Source: Xylanimonas oleitrophica
GTDB lineage: Bacteria > Actinomycetota > Actinomycetes > Actinomycetales > Cellulomonadaceae
Direction: 5' to 3'
Assembly: GCF_003244315.1 (NCBI RefSeq)
Contig: NZ_QKWH01000002.1
Location: 1 to 64,000, forward strand
DNA length: 64,000 bases
Part shown: positions 16,848 through 26,600 of the stretch, piece after piece
How positions within the stretch are numbered: position 1 is the stretch's first letter
Layout of the letters: every line of letters starts with the position of its first letter
Program-made: the position numbers and the translations under genes
The notes under the pieces: model-generated
The model's database searches: none
What the model saw: the letters and a program-made list of their open reading frames with translations, nothing else
Told to the model about the DNA's origin: nothing

Positions 16848-18527
16848 TCACTTCACGACGCCCAGGTCCTCCGCGTCCACGATGCGGTAGGCGTACCCCT
16901 GCTCCGCCAGGAACCGCTGCCGGTGCGCCGCGAAGTCCTGGTCCACCGTGTCGCGCGCGACGACGGCGTAGAAGTGCGCCGTGCGGCCGTCGGCCTTGGG
17001 CCGCATCACACGGCCCAGACGCTGCGCCTCCTCCTGCCGGGAGCCGAACGACCCCGACACCTGGATCGCCACCGACGCCTCCGGCAGGTCGATCGAGAAG
17101 TTCGCCACCTTGGACACCACCAGCCGCGTCACCTCGCCGGAGCGGAACGCGTCGAACAGGCGCTGGCGCTCGCGGACCGTCGTCGCCCCCGTGATGAGCG
17201 GGGCGTCCAGGTGCTCGCTGAGCTCCTCGAGCTGGTCCAGGTACTGACCGATCACCAGCACCTGGTCGTCCGGGTGCTGCGCCACGATCTGCTCCACCAC
17301 CCGGTTCTTGCCCGCAGCGGTGGCCGCCAGCCGGTACTTGTCCTCCGGCTCGGCCGTCGCGTACACCATGCGGTCGTGCTCCGGCAGGGTGAGGCGCACC
17401 TCCACGCAGTCCGCCGGGGCGATGTAGCCCTGCGCCTCGATGTCCTTCCACGGGGCGTCGTACCGCTTGGGGCCGATGAGGGAGAACACCTCGTCCTCAC
17501 GCCCGTCCTCGCGCACCAGGGTGGCGGTCAGGCCGAGCCGGCGGCGGGCCTGCAGGTCCGCCGTCATGCGGAAGATCGGTGCGGGCAGCAGGTGCACCTC
17601 GTCGTACACGACCAGGCCCCAGTCGCGAGCGTCGAGCAGCTCCAGGTGGCTGTACACGCCCTTCCGCTTGGTGGTGAGCACCTGGTAGGTGGCGATGGTG
17701 ACGGGCTTGATCTCCTTGCGGGTGCCCGAGTACTCGCCGATCTCGTCCTCGGTGAGCGTGGTGCGGCGCACCAGCTCGTCCTTCCACTGCCGTGCGGAGA
17801 CGGTGTTGGTGACGAGGATGAGCGTCGTCGTGCCGCTCTTGGCCATGGCACCCGCGCCCACGATGGTCTTGCCGGCACCGCAGGGGAGGACGACGACGCC
17901 GGACCCGCCGTGCCAGAACCCGTCCACCGCCTGCGCCTGGTAGGGGCGCATCTCCCACGGCTTGGGGGCCTCGTCCGGTGTGCGCGGCGCGGCGACGGGG
18001 GACAGCGCGATGGGGTGCTTCTCGCCGTCCACGTATCCGGCCAGGTCCTCCGCGGGCCAGCCGAGCTTGACGAGCACCTGCTTGAGGTGGCCGCGCTCGG
18101 AGGGGTGCACCACGACCGTCTCGTCGTCGACGCGCTCGCCCACGAGGCCCGCGGTCCGCTTCGACTTGAGCACCTCGGCGAGCACGGCCTTGTCGGTGGC
18201 CTGCAGCACCAGGCCGTGCGTCGGGTGGGAGGTCAGCGTGAGCCGCCCGTACCGCGACATGGTCTCGGCCACGTCCACCAGGAGCGCGTGCGGCACCGGG
18301 TACCGGGAGAACTCGATGAGGGTGTCGACCACCTGCTCGGCGTCGTGCCCGGCCGCGCGCGCGTTCCACAGGCCCAGGTTGGTCAGCCGGTAGGTGTGCA
18401 CGTGCTCGGGGGCGCGCTCCAGCTCGGCGAACGGGGCGATCGCCCGGCGGGCCTCGTCGGCACGCGGGTGGTCGACCTCCAGCAGGAGCGACTTGTCGCT
18501 CTGGACGATGAGCGGGCCGTCGGCCAA
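16848..18527 (-). CDS. DNA repair helicase XPB (bacterial type)
   Basis: A 559-residue superfamily 2 helicase homologous to eukaryotic XPB/Ssl2, which unwinds DNA during nucleotide excision repair. An N-terminal XPB-like domain (about 1-185) precedes the helicase core. Walker A is PCGAGKT (215-221), the DEVH box starts at Asp309, and LTATL (333-337) runs into the RED motif Arg339-Glu-Asp341. Motif VI is QRLGRVMR, near residue 505. The TTG at 18527 is preferred because GGAAGGA lies just upstream and the product then starts at ADGPLIVQSD, the conserved beginning. An ATG at 18668 adds 47 non-conserved residues. Its 3' end is duplicated downstream. Confidence 0.94.
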   Translation of the reverse strand: MADGPLIVQSDKSLLLEVDHPRADEARRAIAPFAELERAPEHVHTYRLTNLGLWNARAAGHDAEQVVDTLIEFSRYPVPHALLVDVAETMSRYGRLTLTSHPTHGLVLQATDKAVLAEVLKSKRTAGLVGERVDDETVVVHPSERGHLKQVLVKLGWPAEDLAGYVDGEKHPIALSPVAAPRTPDEAPKPWEMRPYQAQAVDGFWHGGSGVVVLPCGAGKTIVGAGAMAKSGTTTLILVTNTVSARQWKDELVRRTTLTEDEIGEYSGTRKEIKPVTIATYQVLTTKRKGVYSHLELLDARDWGLVVYDEVHLLPAPIFRMTADLQARRRLGLTATLVREDGREDEVFSLIGPKRYDAPWKDIEAQGYIAPADCVEVRLTLPEHDRMVYATAEPEDKYRLAATAAGKNRVVEQIVAQHPDDQVLVIGQYLDQLEELSEHLDAPLITGATTVRERQRLFDAFRSGEVTRLVVSKVANFSIDLPEASVAIQVSGSFGSRQEEAQRLGRVMRPKADGRTAHFYAVVARDTVDQDFAAHRQRFLAEQGYAYRIVDAEDLGVVK

Positions 18528-18710
18528 TGCGGTTCCTTCCGTCGGGGTACCAGGATGCCCAACACGGCGTGGCCCTCGGGTGTTCCGCGCTGCGACGGAT
18601 GGGAGCAGGCGCGGCGCGGGCTTGTCGGGCCTCGGTCGGAGCGCATGGCGGGAAGGCGTCATCGTCATCCTTCCGCCTCACAAGTCCTCGAGTGCGGACC
18701 ACTCGCCGCT

Positions 18711-18727
18711 TTATGGTCTGACCATAA
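18711..18727 (+). promoter_or_regulatory. Perfect 17-bp palindrome, possible operator
   Basis: TTATGGTCTGACCATAA is an 8+1+8 perfect dyad, unusually A+T-rich for this genome. It lies 31 nt before the GTG of the secreted-protein gene and about 184 nt before the divergent XPB start. It is probably a regulator-binding site; its right arm could double as a -10. The regulator is unknown. Confidence 0.6.
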
Positions 18728-18757
18728 CGGTCAAGGGGTTCATTGGAAGGAGCGCAC

Positions 18758-19342
18758 GTGCGATTCGGGAGCGTTGTACGGGCTATGGCGGCGGGCTGTG
18801 TCGCAGCCCTGCTCGGGGTTGCGTGGGCTGCAGTTGCGCAGGCTGAGCCTGAGTCGGGCGCAGTCTCGGAGGAACCAGCCTTCGCTGGAACGAACGGTGA
18901 GTACATCGAGGCCGACTCCCCGGAGGAGGCGGTGCGCGTCTATGAGCAGAGCCGCAGGGGTGGAGCTGCGGTCCAGGCCACCTATGAGAAGGCGCCGTGC
19001 AAGCTGACGACTCAACACATGCACACGCGGACATCAGGGAACAAGAAGACGATCGGTCACAAGCCCACCACGGCGTGCTCCGTGCGGGTCAGCAAGATCA
19101 CGCACGGAAACAGCGCTGACTATCGATGGGGGCCCGGGCTCTGGGTGGCCGCGCACACGCAGGTTGCCTCCCGCAACAACCTGTCAAAGTGGACTCAGAC
19201 AGATTTCGAGTTCACGTGCGGCAAGATCCCCAGCGAGAACACGTCATGGGTGGGATGGACGGCAGGGACCGTCTTGTGGAACGGCAAGAACTACCACTCG
19301 ATCATCTCGACACCTCAGGCAGAGCTGAAGTGCAAGCCCTGA
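18758..19342 (+). CDS. Secreted four-cysteine protein, hypothetical
   Basis: A 194-residue protein with a typical signal peptide: RFGSVVR, a hydrophobic core VAALLGVAWAA, and likely cleavage after Ala29 (AQA/EP). The mature part has four cysteines (81, 107, 154, 192), enough for two disulfides, and is rich in Thr, Lys, Asn and Trp. GTG 18758 follows GGAAGGAGC with good spacing. Codon use is less GC-biased than in neighbours. With the odd placement between XPB and its partner gene this suggests recent acquisition. No family is recognised; a secreted antimicrobial, inhibitor or binding protein is possible but unsupported. Confidence 0.75.
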   Translation: MRFGSVVRAMAAGCVAALLGVAWAAVAQAEPESGAVSEEPAFAGTNGEYIEADSPEEAVRVYEQSRRGGAAVQATYEKAPCKLTTQHMHTRTSGNKKTIGHKPTTACSVRVSKITHGNSADYRWGPGLWVAAHTQVASRNNLSKWTQTDFEFTCGKIPSENTSWVGWTAGTVLWNGKNYHSIISTPQAELKCKP

Positions 19343-19764
19343 ACGATGACGGTGCCGGCCCGGCGACGTGCTTCGCGGTGTACGCGCGGTCCCCGAGGAA
19401 CGAACCCGTGGGCGATGTGCAGATCGACAACGTGGAGCCGGTCGTAGCGATCGCGGTCACCGAGGACGAGGCGCGGGAGCTCGCCGAGTCGATGGAGGCA
19501 CGCTTCTCTGAGCTCGAGGGACGGTGGGAAGAAGTCCCCCGGGCCGTCGACGGGCACGGCGTCAAGGATGTCACCCACCTCGTCTGCGTGGGCGAACCGC
19601 GCATCGCCGACGTCGTCGCGGCATTCGATGATCTGCGAGCTGCCGCGGCGTTTGCCGAAGAGGAGACGGTGCGCCGTGGGGGGCCGGCCCACGTGCTGTC
19701 GATGGCTGTGCACGAGCTCCATCTCGAGCGAGTGCCTCGACGGACGAGGTGGGGTTGGCGGTAG
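19330..19764 (+). CDS. Hypothetical protein downstream of the secreted protein
   Basis: An open frame of up to 144 residues overlapping the end of the secreted-protein gene by 13 nt. The likely body contains VVAIAVTEDEARELAESMEARF and VTHLVCVGEPRIADVVAAF, a mixed alpha/beta pattern with a helical C-terminal half. The start is uncertain: GTG 19330 would couple it to the gene before, while GTG 19378 gives 128 residues. No ribosome site is obvious for either. It lacks a signal peptide, so it would act in the cytoplasm. Function is unknown. It is probably co-transcribed with the secreted protein. Confidence 0.55.
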   Translation: MQALNDDGAGPATCFAVYARSPRNEPVGDVQIDNVEPVVAIAVTEDEARELAESMEARFSELEGRWEEVPRAVDGHGVKDVTHLVCVGEPRIADVVAAFDDLRAAAAFAEEETVRRGGPAHVLSMAVHELHLERVPRRTRWGWR

Positions 19765-19790
19765 CGGCTCGTGCGCGTAGGGGACGAGGC

Positions 19791-22187
19791 CTAGCCGCCC
19801 TCGTCCGGCTCGACCGACGCGATGCGGTGCACCGCCACGGTGAGCTCCGCGCCGCGCGAGGTGTCCAGGGCGCGCAGGCGGCCGGCCTCCAGCCGCAGCG
19901 GCCGAACGCGCCGCCGCGCCGGTCTCCCGTGGGCGTCCACCAGCTCGAGCCACACGTGCTCGCCGTCCCGCACGGCCTCCCGCAGGAGGGCCAGCGTGTC
20001 GCCCGCGACACCGTCCACCGCTCCCGTGCGGGCGAGGCGGTCGACGGCGGTGGGCGGCGGCAGGATCGCGTGCGCCGCGCCGTCACCCACCGTGGCGCGT
20101 GCGGCGTCGGCCCCGGCGGCGGTGCTGGAGAACGGGCTGCGCGTGCCCCCGCCGTCGGCCACCCGCAGGCGCTCCACCAGGGCGCGCCGGCCGTCGTCGG
20201 ACACCGGCGCGGAAGCGACGGCGTACGCCGACCGCGCCCCTCGCCCGGGCCCGCGATCGATGCGTGGCGGGCGGCGCAGCCGGCCGAGCGGGCGGCCGTC
20301 GGGCCCTTCGAGCGCGGCCAGCAGCCCGCGCGAGCGCAGCGCGGCCTGCAGCTCCGCCGCGGGCACCGCTGTGGCCAGCACGGTGGGTGCCAGGCGCACC
20401 AGGCCGAGCGAGGCCAGCCGTGGGTCCTCGGCCAGGCCGGCCAGCACGGCAGGGTCGGCGGCACGCACGTACGAGGACGCGGTGCCCACCCGCAGCGCCT
20501 CGTGCCGGCGGGCCGTGTCCCGCACCAGGTACTCGAGCGGTTGCGGCACGGGCACGGGGGAGCGGCGGCCGAGCTCGTCGAGCAGGTCGTCCGCGCTCGC
20601 CCCCAGGTCGAGCGCCCGGGTCACCGACGCCGCCGAGAACCGCACCGTGGTGGCCCCGCCCCGCGACTCGACGTCGGCAGTCCGTCCGATCAGCGAGGCG
20701 AGCGCCCGCGACGGGCGGCCCGGCACGATCCCGGTCAGGTCGCCCTGCAGCAGCACCTCGTCCACCTCGGCCGGCAGCACGGCGCGCAGCGCGCCGGCCA
20801 GCGCCGCTGCCGCGCCGCCGTCCGCCGTCGGCTCGCCGGTGACCACGGGTAGCAGCGCGCGGCCGGGTGCGGCCAGGGACCCGGCCCCCGTGATCCCGAG
20901 CAGCGCGGCCTCGCGCAGCAGGCCCTCCACCGCGGGCTCGGGCGGCACCGCCCGGGGTGTCCGCCAGGCGAGGTCGGCCAGCACGTCTCCGGTCGACGGG
21001 GCGAGGCCCGGCATCCCCGCCAGGGCGGCGAGCACCTGGCCCCGCAGCCGGGGGACCCACGCCCGGTGCAGGTCGGCCGAGAGCGGCGCCCGCGTGGCTC
21101 CCTTCTCGTCCCGGGTGCCCGCGAGCCAGGGAGTGCGCCGGCTGGCCGCCCACGCCACGGCGAGCATCGCCCACCGGTCGGCGTCGTCCGCCTCGTCCCA
21201 GGCGTCGGCCACCGTGGTGGGCACGTACGACGCCGGGGCGTCGCCGTCGTCCGCCACGAGCCCCGCCGCGGCGGCGAGCTCCACCACCGCGGCCGCCGTC
21301 GCCTCGTCCACGTCCAGCGTCTGCGCCGCACGCCGCACGTCCCGCACGCCGAGACCTCCGGCTCGCAGCACGGGCGGCGGGTTCTCCTCCCACGCGGTGA
21401 CCAGCACGTCCACCAGTCGCACCGCCTCCAGGGCGGCGCTCGCGGACTCGGCGTCGGCGGTGTCCTCGCGCACAGTGCGCGCCGACCGCGGGGCGGGCGG
21501 GGCGAGCGCGGGGTCACGGTGGGTGCGCCCGTCGCGCAGCGCGAGGCCGACGTCGCGCGGCAGCACCACCGTGCGCGCCTCGGCGCGCTGCAGCAGCCCG
21601 GCGTCGACGAGGGCGTCGACGGCGCGGCGCGCGGCCGTGCCGTCGGGGGGCACGACGCCGGCGGGAGGGCCCCACGCGAGCGCGTCGAGCACCTCGCGGG
21701 CGCCCGGGGGCAGCGCCGCCACGGCGCTGTCGAGGCCGGTGAGGTCCGGTGCGGGGGAGCCCGGGTCGCGCCGGGGGCCGAGCCCTGCCGGGTAGGGCCC
21801 CAGGACCTCGCCGAGCCCCGGTGCGGGTCGCAGGTCGGGCTGGCCGGCCTCGCCGGCGTCCCAGACGAGGGCCTGCTCGGCGACGGCGGCCAGGAGGCCG
21901 CGGACGGCGGCGGCGGCGTCCGGGTCCTGCGCGCCCACGGCGGCGGCGACGTCGTCGGGGCCGACGGCGGGCAGCTCGCCCTCGAGGGCGAGCACCGCCT
22001 CCAGCACCTGGAGGGTGGGGGTGTCGGCGTGCACCAGGGCACGCTCGACCGACGTGCGGCTCGAGGCACGGGCCGCGAGGGAGCGCAGCGTCGACGGCGA
22101 CGGGGAGGCCAGGTCGGGGCGCGCGCGCAGCAGCGCGACGAGCTCGTCGTCGGACCTCTCCCGCACCGCGTCGGAGAAGGTGGCCAT
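19791..22187 (-). CDS. Helicase-associated-domain protein (XPB partner type)
   Basis: A 798-residue protein of the family annotated as helicase-associated or helicase C-terminal (XPB/Ssl2-like N-terminal) domain, which in actinobacteria usually lies next to XPB. It begins MATFSDAVRERSDDELVALL. It is built from helical winged-helix-like segments, with the recognisable stretches LQGDLTGIVPG and EYLVRDTARRHEALRVG. There is no Walker A motif, so it is not itself a helicase. The family resembles the damage-recognition part of XPB and may assist it, which is an inference. Here about 1.2 kb of unrelated DNA separates it from XPB. ATG 22187 is a clear start. Confidence 0.85.
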   Translation of the reverse strand: MATFSDAVRERSDDELVALLRARPDLASPSPSTLRSLAARASSRTSVERALVHADTPTLQVLEAVLALEGELPAVGPDDVAAAVGAQDPDAAAAVRGLLAAVAEQALVWDAGEAGQPDLRPAPGLGEVLGPYPAGLGPRRDPGSPAPDLTGLDSAVAALPPGAREVLDALAWGPPAGVVPPDGTAARRAVDALVDAGLLQRAEARTVVLPRDVGLALRDGRTHRDPALAPPAPRSARTVREDTADAESASAALEAVRLVDVLVTAWEENPPPVLRAGGLGVRDVRRAAQTLDVDEATAAAVVELAAAAGLVADDGDAPASYVPTTVADAWDEADDADRWAMLAVAWAASRRTPWLAGTRDEKGATRAPLSADLHRAWVPRLRGQVLAALAGMPGLAPSTGDVLADLAWRTPRAVPPEPAVEGLLREAALLGITGAGSLAAPGRALLPVVTGEPTADGGAAAALAGALRAVLPAEVDEVLLQGDLTGIVPGRPSRALASLIGRTADVESRGGATTVRFSAASVTRALDLGASADDLLDELGRRSPVPVPQPLEYLVRDTARRHEALRVGTASSYVRAADPAVLAGLAEDPRLASLGLVRLAPTVLATAVPAAELQAALRSRGLLAALEGPDGRPLGRLRRPPRIDRGPGRGARSAYAVASAPVSDDGRRALVERLRVADGGGTRSPFSSTAAGADAARATVGDGAAHAILPPPTAVDRLARTGAVDGVAGDTLALLREAVRDGEHVWLELVDAHGRPARRRVRPLRLEAGRLRALDTSRGAELTVAVHRIASVEPDEGG

Positions 22188-22321
22188 CCCGACGATGCTA
22201 CGCGCGCGGCGCCCCGTGCCGCGGGTGCCGGCGGTGTGTGCGCGCGGGTCAGCGCGCCGGCAGCGGCCTGGGGGCGATGCTGGGGACGATGCGGTGCTGC
22301 GCCCCCGCTGCCGGTAACGTT

Positions 22322-22352
22322 GTCCATCGGCCCGGTCCGCGGGCCGATGGAC
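22322..22352 (+). promoter_or_regulatory. Hairpin in the leader of the long cold-shock gene
   Basis: A 12-bp perfect stem, GTCCATCGGCCC (22322-22333) with GGGCCGATGGAC (22341-22352), and a 7-nt loop. The flanking CGTT...AACG can extend it past a small bulge. It lies 26 nt before the GTG start, upstream of GAGGT. A possible -10 TAACGT (22315-22320) immediately precedes it, so it may form at the 5' end of the mRNA. Confidence 0.6.
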
Positions 22353-22377
22353 GCAACGAGCACAGAACGAGGTCACA

Positions 22378-22761
22378 GTGCCCACCGGCAAGGTCAAGTG
22401 GTTCGACGCCGAGCGCGGCTTCGGCTTCATCGCCGCCGACGACGGCGGCGAGGTCTTCCTGCACGCCTCCGCGCTGCCCGACGGTGTCGCCAACCCCAAG
22501 CCCGGGGCCCGCGTGGACTTCGGCGTGGCGGACGGCCGTCGCGGTCCGTCGGCCCTCGCCGTCAAGCTCCTGGACCCGGCGCCGTCGGTCGTCAAGGCCA
22601 AGCGCAAGCCGCCGTCGGAGATGGCCACGATCGTCGAGGACCTGATCAAGGTGCTCGACCGCGTGGGGGACGGGCTCAAGCGGGGCAAGTACCCCGAGGG
22701 GCCTGCCGCCGAGCGCGTCGCCAAGCTCCTGCGTGCCGTGGCGGACGACCTCGAGGTCTGA
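22378..22761 (+). CDS. Cold-shock domain protein with C-terminal extension
   Basis: A 127-residue protein. Residues 1-65 are a cold-shock domain (GKVKWFDAERGFGFI with RNP1, and EVFLHASAL as RNP2). The C-terminal 60 residues are a helical extension (MATIVEDLIKVLDRVGDGLKRGKY) absent from classical CspA. It probably binds RNA or single-stranded DNA; the extension may mediate oligomerisation or partner binding. Long forms like this occur widely in actinobacteria. GTG 22378 is preceded by GAGGT and the leader hairpin. It is followed 14 nt later by the DUF3027 gene, suggesting one operon. Confidence 0.9.
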   Translation: MPTGKVKWFDAERGFGFIAADDGGEVFLHASALPDGVANPKPGARVDFGVADGRRGPSALAVKLLDPAPSVVKAKRKPPSEMATIVEDLIKVLDRVGDGLKRGKYPEGPAAERVAKLLRAVADDLEV

Positions 22762-22775
22762 GGGACAATCAGAAC

Positions 22776-23696
22776 GTGACTGCTGCCGCCGAGGCTCCTG
22801 CCCGCAACCGCCGCACGGGTGCGTCTGCCCGTACCGCCAAGGAGGCCGTGCTGGTCGGCGCGGTCGATCTGGCGCGCGAGGCCGCGGTCGAGGTCGCGGA
22901 GTCGGCGTCCGACGTCGGCGAGCACCTCGGTGCCGTGGTCGAGGGCGAGCGCCTGGTCTCCCACCGGTTCGCCGCGGGGATGGCGGGGTACCGCGGCTGG
23001 TACTGGGTGGTCACGGTGGCCCGCGTGCCGCGCGGCCGTACCGCCACGGTGTGCGAGGTGGAGCTGCTGCCGGGCGAGGACGCCCTGCTGGCTCCCGAGT
23101 GGCTGCCGTGGTCCGAGCGGCTGCGTCCGGGGGACATCGGCCCGGGGGACGTGCTGCCCTTCAAGCCGGACGACCCGCGCCTGGAGCCGGGCTGGGAGCC
23201 CACGGGCGACGAGGAGCTCGACTCGGTCGCGATCGAGGAGCTCGCCCTGGCGCGGCAGCGCGTGCTGTCGCCGCGGGGGCGCGACGAGGCCGCCCAGCGC
23301 TGGTACCGCGGCTCCCGCGGGCCCACCGCCGCGGTGGCGGTCGCCTCGCCCGCCGAGTGCCTCTCGTGCGGGTTCCTGATCCCGCTCTCCGGGCCGCTGG
23401 GCCAGCTCTTCGGGGTGTGCGCCAACGAGTGGTCGCCCGACGACGGCAAGGTGGTGTCCCTCGACCACGGGTGCGGCGCGCACTCCGAGACGGACGTGGA
23501 GCAGCCGCCGTCCGACTGGCCGGACGCCGACCCGCTGATCGACGAGAACACCGTCGAGGTGGTCGAGCTGGCGCCGGTGAAGATGGCCGACCCGGTGGAC
23601 ACCGCGGCCGGGCCGCTGCCCGTGGTGGAGGCGGACGCCGAGGCTGAGCCGGCCGCGGACGCCACCGAGGCCGAGGCCGAGCCCGAGGCGGAGTGA
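22776..23696 (+). CDS. DUF3027 family protein
   Basis: A 306-residue actinobacterial DUF3027 protein. The conserved part spans about residues 20-265. It includes RFAAGMAGYRGWYWVVTVAR and a cysteine-containing C-terminal segment ECLSCGFLIPL ... FGVCANEW ... DHGCGAHSE. The four cysteines in CxxC-x(n)-C-x(n)-C spacing could bind zinc. The last 45 residues are a disordered Glu/Ala tail. Function is unknown. Start GTG 22776. It overlaps the following ATPase gene by 4 nt (GTGA), so the two are translationally coupled. Confidence 0.9.
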   Translation: MTAAAEAPARNRRTGASARTAKEAVLVGAVDLAREAAVEVAESASDVGEHLGAVVEGERLVSHRFAAGMAGYRGWYWVVTVARVPRGRTATVCEVELLPGEDALLAPEWLPWSERLRPGDIGPGDVLPFKPDDPRLEPGWEPTGDEELDSVAIEELALARQRVLSPRGRDEAAQRWYRGSRGPTAAVAVASPAECLSCGFLIPLSGPLGQLFGVCANEWSPDDGKVVSLDHGCGAHSETDVEQPPSDWPDADPLIDENTVEVVELAPVKMADPVDTAAGPLPVVEADAEAEPAADATEAEAEPEAE

Positions 23697-26600
23697 CCGC
23701 CGACCCGTTCGGGACGTCGGCGCTGCGAGGCGCCGTCCTGGACGCGTGGCGTGGCTCGGGCACCCGGCTGAGGGAGGACGCGAACCTCGAGGAGGACCAC
23801 GCCCGCGGGTACTACCGCGACCGGGTGCTGGTCGAGCTCGCTCAGAACGCCGCCGACGCCGCCGCTCGCGCGGGCGTGCCCGGGCGGGTCACGGTTCGTC
23901 TGGAAGGGCACCGCTCACCTGCGGTGTTGGTGGTCTCCAACGACGGTGCGCCGCTCGATGCCGCGGGCGTCGCCTCGCTGGCGTCCTTGCGTGCGTCGGC
24001 CAAGGGCGCCGGTGCGGTGGGCCGGTTCGGCGTCGGGTTCGCAGCCGTGCGCGGGGTGGCCGACGACGTGACGGTGCGTTCGCGGGCGGGCGGGGTGCGG
24101 TTCTCGCTGACCGCCACGCTCGAGGCCCTGGGCCTGCGCGAGGGGCACGTGCCGGTGCTGCGGCTGCCGTTCCCCGCGCCGGCCACGACGCCCGCCGAGC
24201 CCGACACCGTGGTGGAGCTCGTGCTGCGCGACGCCGAGGCTCTGGAGGCCGTGCGCACGCAGCTCGACGCCGTCGACGACGCCCTCCTGCTGGCGCTGCC
24301 GAGCCTGGACGAGGTGACCCTCGAGCATGTCGACGCGCGCGGTGAACGGCACCGCCGCGTGCTGCGCGACGTCGAGGAACGGTGGACGGTGCACCGCGAG
24401 GCGGGCGAGCTCGACCCCGCAGACGTGGCCGACCTGCCGGCCGAGCACCGCCGTACCGACTGGTCGGTGGTGTGGGCGCTGCCGCGCGGGGGCGAGCCGG
24501 CTCGCGGGCCCGTGCCGGGGCTCGCGGCGGCGACCTTGCACGCCCCCACGCCCACGGACGTCCCCCTCTCCTTCCCTGCCCTGCTCGTCGCGTCGTTCCC
24601 CGTGGACCCGGGACGGCGCCGGGTGCTGCCGGGCCCGGCCACCGAGCGCCTGGCCGTCGCGGCCGGCCGGGCCTACGCGGCCCTGCTGGCCCGGCTCGCT
24701 CCCGAGCGAGGCGGTGACGTGCTGGAGCTCGTGCCGGCGGGGATGCCCGCCGGGGACCTCGACGCCGTCGTGCGCGACGCGGCGGTCGACGCCTTGCGCA
24801 CCGCCCCGCTGCTCCCGGCGGCCGACGCCGGGGGCGCCGGTCTCGTCGCGCCCGCCGACGCGGTGCTGCTCGCCGGCCCGGTGGGAGAGGACCGGGAGGT
24901 CGCGCGCGTGCTGGGCGCCGTGGCCCTGACGACCCGGCTCCACGCGCTGGCGCGGATGCTGGGCGCCCGGGTGGTGCCGCTGGCCGACGCCCTCGACGAG
25001 CTGCCCGGCGGCATGGCACCGGCGCGGTGGCGCGAGGTGTACGCGGCGCTGGCCGCGCACGTCGTGGACCCCGCCGTCCGCGAGGCGCTCGCCGGGGTGC
25101 GGGTGCCGCTCGCGGACGGGCGGCTGGTGCTCGGGCCGCGGGGGACGGTGCTGCCGGACGGGCCGCACGGCGCGGGCCGGCCGGAGGAGGACGACGAGCC
25201 CTCGACGGCGGGCGAGAGGCCGGGAGCGCACGACCCCCTGGCGGACGCGGCCGCGGCCCTCGGGGTGCGGCTGGTGCACCCGGACGCCGCGCACCCCGTG
25301 CTCGAGCGGGCGGGCGCCGTGGAGCTCGACCCCCGCGCCCTGCTGGGCGACCCGTCGGTCCGGGCCGCTGCGCTCGCCGCGGCGGCCCAGGTGATCGACG
25401 ACGACGGGGACGACGACGGGGGCGACGACGAGCAGGTCGGCGCCGGCCCGCAGGACGTGGTGGACGCGGTGCTCCTCCTGGCCCGCCTGGCCGTGGACGG
25501 CTCGGACGCCCCGCTGCCGTTCTGGCTCGGCGAGCTGCCGGTCGCGACCGCCGACAGGGACGTCGCGCCCCTGCGGGAGTGCGCCCTGCCCGGCTCGTGG
25601 GCGGCCGAGCACCTGGACGCCCTCGCCCTCCTGGACGTCGACGAGGTGGTTCGCCACGGGGCGCACGTGCTGCGGGCTGCCGGGGCACACGCGGACCTGG
25701 ACCTGTACGTCGTGCGCGACGTCGACACGGGCGGGGGAGACGACCCGGGTCCGGACGACCCGGCGGGCTGGCTGGCCGGGTGGGACGACTACCTCGATGC
25801 GCTCGCGGAGCGGTGGGGTGAGGACGTGCTGGTCGGGGACCTGGAAGCGGTCGCCGACCTGGACGCGGTGGCCGAGGGGTCGTGGTCGCAGGCGCTGACC
25901 CGGGTGGCGGGCGACCCGCTGCTGCGCCGGGCGCTGCTGGCACCGGCCCGCCCGGGTGCGGGGGCCCGGCCCGGCGCGGAGGCAGCGCCGTCGTACACCG
26001 CCTGGTGGCTGCGCCGGCACCTGGGCGCGCCGTTCGCCCTGGACGGCGACGTGCCGCTGCTCCCGGCTCCGCCCGCACCGGTGAGGGGGCTGGACCCGGA
26101 GGTGCTGCGCGCGCTCGGCGGGGTCGGGTCGCTCGCGGGGCTCACGTCGGAGGACTGGCCCGTGGTGCTGGAGGGGCTGCCCCCGGTGGGCGCTCCGGTC
26201 GCGCTCACGGACGCGCTCGCCCTGTGGGAGGGCCTGGTGGCCCTGGCCGTGCGTCTCGGCCCGCACACCGAGGCGCTCGACCCGCTGCCCGGGCGGCTCC
26301 CCGCGCTGCGCACCCGCCCTGCTGAGGTCACGCCCGACGTCACGGTGCAGGTCACGGTGGCCGACGCGTCGGACCTCGTCGTCGCCGGTGCGCCGCGGTG
26401 GTCGCAGACCGGCCCTGTGGTCCCTGCCCCGCCCGGTGCGGCCGCGGCGCTCGCCGACCTGCTGGACCTGCCGCTGGCCGGTGGTGACGGTGGTGACGAC
26501 GAGAGCGACATCGAGGGCGATCTCGTCCCCGACGCCCCCGGTGCCCTGCGGGACGTCGACGAGCGGGTGCGGGCCCTCGACCCGCGCCTGCCCCACCGCT

